Program-made: the position numbers and the translations under genes
The notes under the pieces: generated by a model
The model's database searches: none
Told to the model about the DNA's origin: nothing
The model's input: only the letters and a program-made list of their open reading frames with translations
Shown here: one piece after another, positions 60,557-64,000 of the stretch
How the letters are laid out: every line of letters begins with the position of its first letter
Position numbering within the stretch: the stretch's first letter is position 1
Source: Gordonia terrae
GTDB taxonomy: Bacteria; Actinomycetota; Actinomycetes; Mycobacteriales; Mycobacteriaceae
Direction of reading: 5' to 3'
Assembly: GCF_001698225.1 (NCBI RefSeq)
Contig: NZ_CP016594.1
Coordinates: forward strand, 2,480,001-2,544,000
DNA length: 64,000 nt

Positions 60557-63398
60557 CGACACCACGACCGCAACGGACGCTTCGCCTCCCGACCCGCCCG
60601 CCGCGGTGGCCGATCAGCCGGAACCACGCAGCCCGTGGGACTACCCGCGGCACTGGATCGCCGACGTGCTGGCCTCTGACGGCGGCGTCGTGCATCTGCG
60701 GCCGATCGTGCCCGACGACGCCGACCGCATCGTGGCATTCCACTCCAAGCTGTCCGAGCGGACGCGCTACATGCGTTACTTCGGTCCGACCCCGACCCTG
60801 CCGCCGCGCGAGGTCGCACGGATGACGACCGTCGACCATCAGCAGCGGGTCGCGATCGTCGCCGAACTCGGGGGCGAGATCATCGCGGTCGGCATCTACG
60901 AGGGTCTCGGCTTCGACGGCAAACCCGAATCGGCGGAGGTGGCCTTCGTCGTCGCCGACGAACACCAGGGTCGCGGACTCGGACCGATCCTGCTCGAACA
61001 CCTCGCCGGCGCGGCGGCGGAGAACGGCTTCACCCGCTTCGAGGCCGAGGTGCTCAGCGAGAACCCGAACATGGTCGCGGTGTTCCGCGACGCCGGGTAT
61101 CAGCTGGCGCGGAGCTTCGACGGTTCGACCGTGCACGTCGAGTTCCTCATCGACCCCACCGAGGCGATGCTGTCGGTGCGCAACGCCCGGGAACGCGCCT
61201 CGGAGGCGCGCAGCGTGGCGAACCTGTTGCGTCCCACCTCGGTCGCGGTCATCGGCGCGTCGACGGACCCGAACAAGGTCGGCAACGCGCTGCTGGCGAA
61301 CATCATCGCCGGGGGGTTCACCGGACCGGTGTTCCCGGTCAACGGACCCGCCCGGGTCGAGGACGAGAAGTCCGAACCGGGCCGACGCGGGGCCGGCCGC
61401 GAACCGACGCCGGCGCGTCGACGCACTCGGGAACGCCCGCCGTCGGTGCGCGGGATCCGTGCGTACGAGACCGTGCGGGACATCCCCGATCCCGTCGACC
61501 TCGCGGTGGTCGCGGTGCCGGCCGCGCGCGTCGACGACGTGCTCGACGACTGTCTCGTGAAGGGTGTGCGCACGCTCGTCGTGGTGTCGTCGGGCTTCGG
61601 CGAGTCCGGTGAGGAAGAGGGGTTGGAGAACGAGCGCCGGCTGGTGGCCCAGGTCCGCGAGCACGGGATGCGTCTGGTCGGGCCGAACGCCCTGGGGGTG
61701 GCGAACAACGACCCCGCGGTCGCACTCAACGCGACTCTCGCGCCGCGCATCCCGGGCGCGGGCCGGGTGGGGTTCTTCTGTCAGTCCGGCGCGCTGGGGA
61801 TCGCGATCCTCGACACCGCAGCCCGACGCCAGATCGGCCTGTCGACGTTCGCCTCGGCCGGCAACCGGGCAGATGTGTCGGGCAACGACCTGCTCCAGTA
61901 CTGGGACACCGATGCCACCACCGACGTCATCCTGCTCTACCTCGAGAGCTTCGGTAACCCGCGCAAGTTCTCCCGCATCTCGCGCCGGGTGTCCCGCTCG
62001 AAGCCGATCATCGCGGTCAAGTCCGGACGGGGCGCCATGACACCGGTCCGCGCGGCGCGGTCGGCGGCCACCCTCGACGACCAGATCGCCCGGATGATGC
62101 TCGAACAGGCGGGGGTGATCCAGGTCGACACGATCCCCGAATTGTTCGACTGCGCGGCGTTGTTCGCTTATCAGCCGCTCCCGCGGGGACCGCGCGTCCG
62201 CATCATCGGCAATTCCTCGGTGCTCGGCAGCCTGGCGGCCGATACCGCGCGCAACGGCGGCCTCGAGGTCGTCGACACGATCGATCTGGGAGCCGGTGCC
62301 TCCGAGGAGGAGTTCGAGTCGACGGTCTCCGCGGCGATGGCCGATCCGGGTGTCGACGGGATAATCGTCGTCTTCGTGCCGCCGGTGGCGGTGGGCGCCG
62401 ATTGGCACGCCCGCGCCCTCATGGCGGCGGCGAACACACCCGCCGCCGATGGCGACAAACCGATTGTCACGACCTTCCTCGCCGTGGACGGTATCCCACC
62501 GGGCCTGACCAGGCCCGGTCCGGGCGGGATGCCGACGAAGGGGTCGATCCCGTCGTACGGCTCACCCGAGCGGGCCGCGGCAGCGTTGGCGAGGGCCTGG
62601 CAGTACGCCCGGTGGCGCCAGCGGCCGGAGTCCGTCGTGCATCGTCCCGAGGGCACGGACCCCGAGACGGCCCGGATGTTCGTGCGTGAGGCCATGTCGG
62701 GCGAGGGTGTCCCCGACACTCCCGGCGAGCGACTGCTCGGACACGTGGAGTCGGCGAAGTTGTTGCGCTGGTACGGCATCCACGTGGTCCCGTTCCGGGA
62801 GGTCACCACCATGCACGAGGCGTCCGCGGCCGCGCGCGAGCTGGGACTACCGGTGGCGGTGAAGGCGACGTCGGACAAATGGCGCGGCCGGCTCGACCGC
62901 GAGGGCGCGCGCCTCGACCTGCCCGACGCGACATCCGTGGTGACCGCGTTCGCCGAACTCACCGAGCTGACCGGTGATCGGGTGCTGCACGTGCAGAAGA
63001 TGGCACCGAAGGGCGTCGGCACGGTGATCCGGGTCCGCGACGACCCGTCGTTCGGTTCGGTCATCTCGTTCGGTCTGTCCGGGCGGACGTTCGATCTGCT
63101 GGGCGATCACGGTTACCGAGCCGTCCCGCTGTCCGAGCTCGACGCTCGTGAACTGATCGAGGAGCCGCGGTCGGCACCGCTGCTGTCGGGATACCGCGGG
63201 GAGGAGCCTGCCGACAAGGAGGCGCTCGCGGATCTCCTGCTCCGCATCTCGACCCTCGTCGACGACATCCCGGAGGTACGCGAAGTCGTCTGCGACCCGA
63301 TCCTTGCCTCGGTCGACGGGGTGGCCGTGCTCAATGCCCGGATACGAGTGGGCCCGGTGCCCGACAGGCGGGACACCGGACCCAGACGACTCGGCTGA
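60549..63398 (+). CDS. Pat-type GNAT acetyltransferase fused to an acyl-CoA synthetase (ADP-forming)-like protein
   Basis: A 949-residue fusion. The N-terminal GNAT domain (about residues 45-205) has VVADEHQGRGLGPILLEHLA for acetyl-CoA. Then come a CoA-binding domain (SVAVIGASTDPNKVGNALLANI, about 232), two ligase domains, and an ATP-grasp domain (AKLLRWYGIHVVPFREV, about 735-930). An arginine-rich insert lies near 270-300. In active ADP-forming synthetases the second ligase part holds a phosphohistidine in a SHTG-like motif; here it reads RSAAT, so the ligase is probably inactive, as in Salmonella Pat/E. coli PatZ. Start GTG 60549. Confidence 0.9.
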   Translation: MTDDTTTATDASPPDPPAAVADQPEPRSPWDYPRHWIADVLASDGGVVHLRPIVPDDADRIVAFHSKLSERTRYMRYFGPTPTLPPREVARMTTVDHQQRVAIVAELGGEIIAVGIYEGLGFDGKPESAEVAFVVADEHQGRGLGPILLEHLAGAAAENGFTRFEAEVLSENPNMVAVFRDAGYQLARSFDGSTVHVEFLIDPTEAMLSVRNARERASEARSVANLLRPTSVAVIGASTDPNKVGNALLANIIAGGFTGPVFPVNGPARVEDEKSEPGRRGAGREPTPARRRTRERPPSVRGIRAYETVRDIPDPVDLAVVAVPAARVDDVLDDCLVKGVRTLVVVSSGFGESGEEEGLENERRLVAQVREHGMRLVGPNALGVANNDPAVALNATLAPRIPGAGRVGFFCQSGALGIAILDTAARRQIGLSTFASAGNRADVSGNDLLQYWDTDATTDVILLYLESFGNPRKFSRISRRVSRSKPIIAVKSGRGAMTPVRAARSAATLDDQIARMMLEQAGVIQVDTIPELFDCAALFAYQPLPRGPRVRIIGNSSVLGSLAADTARNGGLEVVDTIDLGAGASEEEFESTVSAAMADPGVDGIIVVFVPPVAVGADWHARALMAAANTPAADGDKPIVTTFLAVDGIPPGLTRPGPGGMPTKGSIPSYGSPERAAAALARAWQYARWRQRPESVVHRPEGTDPETARMFVREAMSGEGVPDTPGERLLGHVESAKLLRWYGIHVVPFREVTTMHEASAAARELGLPVAVKATSDKWRGRLDREGARLDLPDATSVVTAFAELTELTGDRVLHVQKMAPKGVGTVIRVRDDPSFGSVISFGLSGRTFDLLGDHGYRAVPLSELDARELIEEPRSAPLLSGYRGEEPADKEALADLLLRISTLVDDIPEVREVVCDPILASVDGVAVLNARIRVGPVPDRRDTGPRRLG

Positions 63399-63453
63399 TC
63401 GGCGGACCGACCGAGAGACTCAGTGAAGGCTGCAGTCGAGCGTGGGGGGACCC

Positions 63454-64000
63454 TCAGCTCGCGTAGGCACGCAGGCGCTCGGCACGGTCACCGTGGCGGA
63501 GCTTGCCCATGACCTCGCGCTCGATCTGACGCACGCGCTCGCGCGACAGCCCGAACATGCGGCCGATCTGGTCGAGGGTGCGTGGCTGGCCGTCGTCGAG
63601 GCCGTAGCGCATCCGGATGACCTGCTGTTCCCGCTCGTCCAGCGTGGCGAGGACGGCCCGGATGTCGGAGTGCAACAGTCCGGCGATCACCGCGTTCTCG
63701 GCGGAGGTGGCCTCGGCGTCTTCGATGAAGTCTCCGAGCGGTGCTTCCTCGTCGCTGCCCACCGGCATGTCCAGGCTCACCGGGTCGCGGCTGTGGTCGA
63801 GGAGGTCGGCGATCTTCTCCGCGGGGATGCCCGACTCGTTGGCCAGCTCGTCGTCGGTCGCCTCTCGGCCGAGCTGCTGGTGCAGCTCGCGCTTGATACG
63901 GGCCAGCTTGTTGACCTGCTCCACGAGGTGGACGGGGAGCCGGATCGTGCGACTCTGATCCGCCATACCGCGGGTGATCGCCTGGCGAATCCACCAGGTG
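63454..64000 (-). CDS. sigB: principal-like sigma factor SigB, C-terminal part
   Basis: The last 181 residues of a group 1/2 sigma-70 factor; the N-terminal half lies beyond the right edge. It begins in region 2 (TWWIRQAITRG), continues with region 3 and ends with region 4, whose HTH is TLDQIGRMFGLSRERVRQIEREVM. The ending RLRAYAS is that of SigB rather than SigA. Proximity to ideR is as in M. tuberculosis (Rv2710/Rv2711), though here the acuC and Pat genes lie between. SigB is a general-stress, non-essential sigma factor. Confidence 0.9.
   Translation of the reverse strand, partial: TWWIRQAITRGMADQSRTIRLPVHLVEQVNKLARIKRELHQQLGREATDDELANESGIPAEKIADLLDHSRDPVSLDMPVGSDEEAPLGDFIEDAEATSAENAVIAGLLHSDIRAVLATLDEREQQVIRMRYGLDDGQPRTLDQIGRMFGLSRERVRQIEREVMGKLRHGDRAERLRAYAS

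Noticed and set aside
60384..62408. A 674-codon open frame on the minus strand opposite the Pat-like gene
   Set aside because: Antisense shadow; composition is typical of out-of-frame GC-rich DNA and the plus-strand protein is well supported.

Overview
The window is about 64 kb of high-GC actinobacterial chromosome. Gene order and protein sequences point to the Mycobacteriales, most likely Gordonia or a close relative. The order dapB - thyA/dfrA - thyX - dapA - rnj - ftsK - argA - pgsA - clgR - pspA - recA - recX - miaB - miaA - dapF - hflX - lexA - nrdR - ideR - sigB matches, as far as I recall it, the order of the corresponding Mycobacterium tuberculosis genes Rv2773c down to Rv2710. RecA carries no intein and no PE/PPE genes are present. 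No rRNA, tRNA, CRISPR array or intact insertion sequence was recognised. The genus is an inference from content, not from a database search.

Layout. 1-1242: the end of dapB, a membrane protein and a flavodoxin-like protein. 1243-4003: a small accessory patch with a second, diverged copy of the flavodoxin gene's 3' end, a 20-bp palindrome repeated inside a DUF222/HNH gene, and a second HNH gene. 4062-12133: a TetR regulator with its divergent partner, thyA-dfrA, a winged-helix protein, a HAD hydrolase, PhoD, then thyX and dapA. 12133-19105: RNase J, FtsK and a TerC transporter preceded by a clear yybP-ykoY (Mn2+) riboswitch. 19143-25523: YciI and ArgA-like proteins, pgsA, clgR, pspA, a glycosyltransferase, DUF3046, and recA-recX with an SOS box and a RecA-NDp-type promoter. 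25539-28886: the gluABCD glutamate-type ABC transporter. 28964-37240: miaB, membrane and DUF349 proteins, a 35-bp repeat array, a dioxygenase-like protein, miaA, dapF and hflX. 37261-43406: a complete fructose PTS locus (ptsH, fruA, fruK, fruR, ptsI). 43384-49445: lexA with two SOS boxes shared with a divergent LysM gene, then nrdR and hrpA. 49529-53182: a class III aminotransferase, a 45-bp hairpin repeat array with a strong terminator, and ahpD/ahpC divergent from oxyR. 53179-64000: a Ski2-like helicase, PAC2 protein, lipoprotein, DUF4192, ideR, acuC, a Pat-type acetyltransferase/acyl-CoA synthetase fusion, and the C-terminal part of sigB.

How the genes work together. There are three clear regulons or modules. 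The SOS circuit (lexA, recA/recX, the LysM cell-division protein) is marked by TCGAAC-N4-GTTCGA-type boxes. Peroxide defence (oxyR, ahpC, ahpD) and iron/stress control (ideR, sigB, clgR, pspA) are present. The fructose PTS is complete from the general phosphocarriers to 1-phosphofructokinase. Lysine/peptidoglycan precursor genes (dapB, dapA, dapF), thymidylate genes (thyA, thyX, dfrA) and tRNA A37 modification genes (miaA, miaB) are interspersed.

Many genes have a TANNNT box only 6-7 nt before the start codon, which implies leaderless mRNAs. The most informative non-coding signals are the riboswitch at 17902-18024 with a readable Shine-Dalgarno switch, the promoter/SOS architecture of recA, the 3'-end duplication next to the HNH gene, a missing canonical start codon in the helicase, and a coupled leaderless mini-ORF before acuC.
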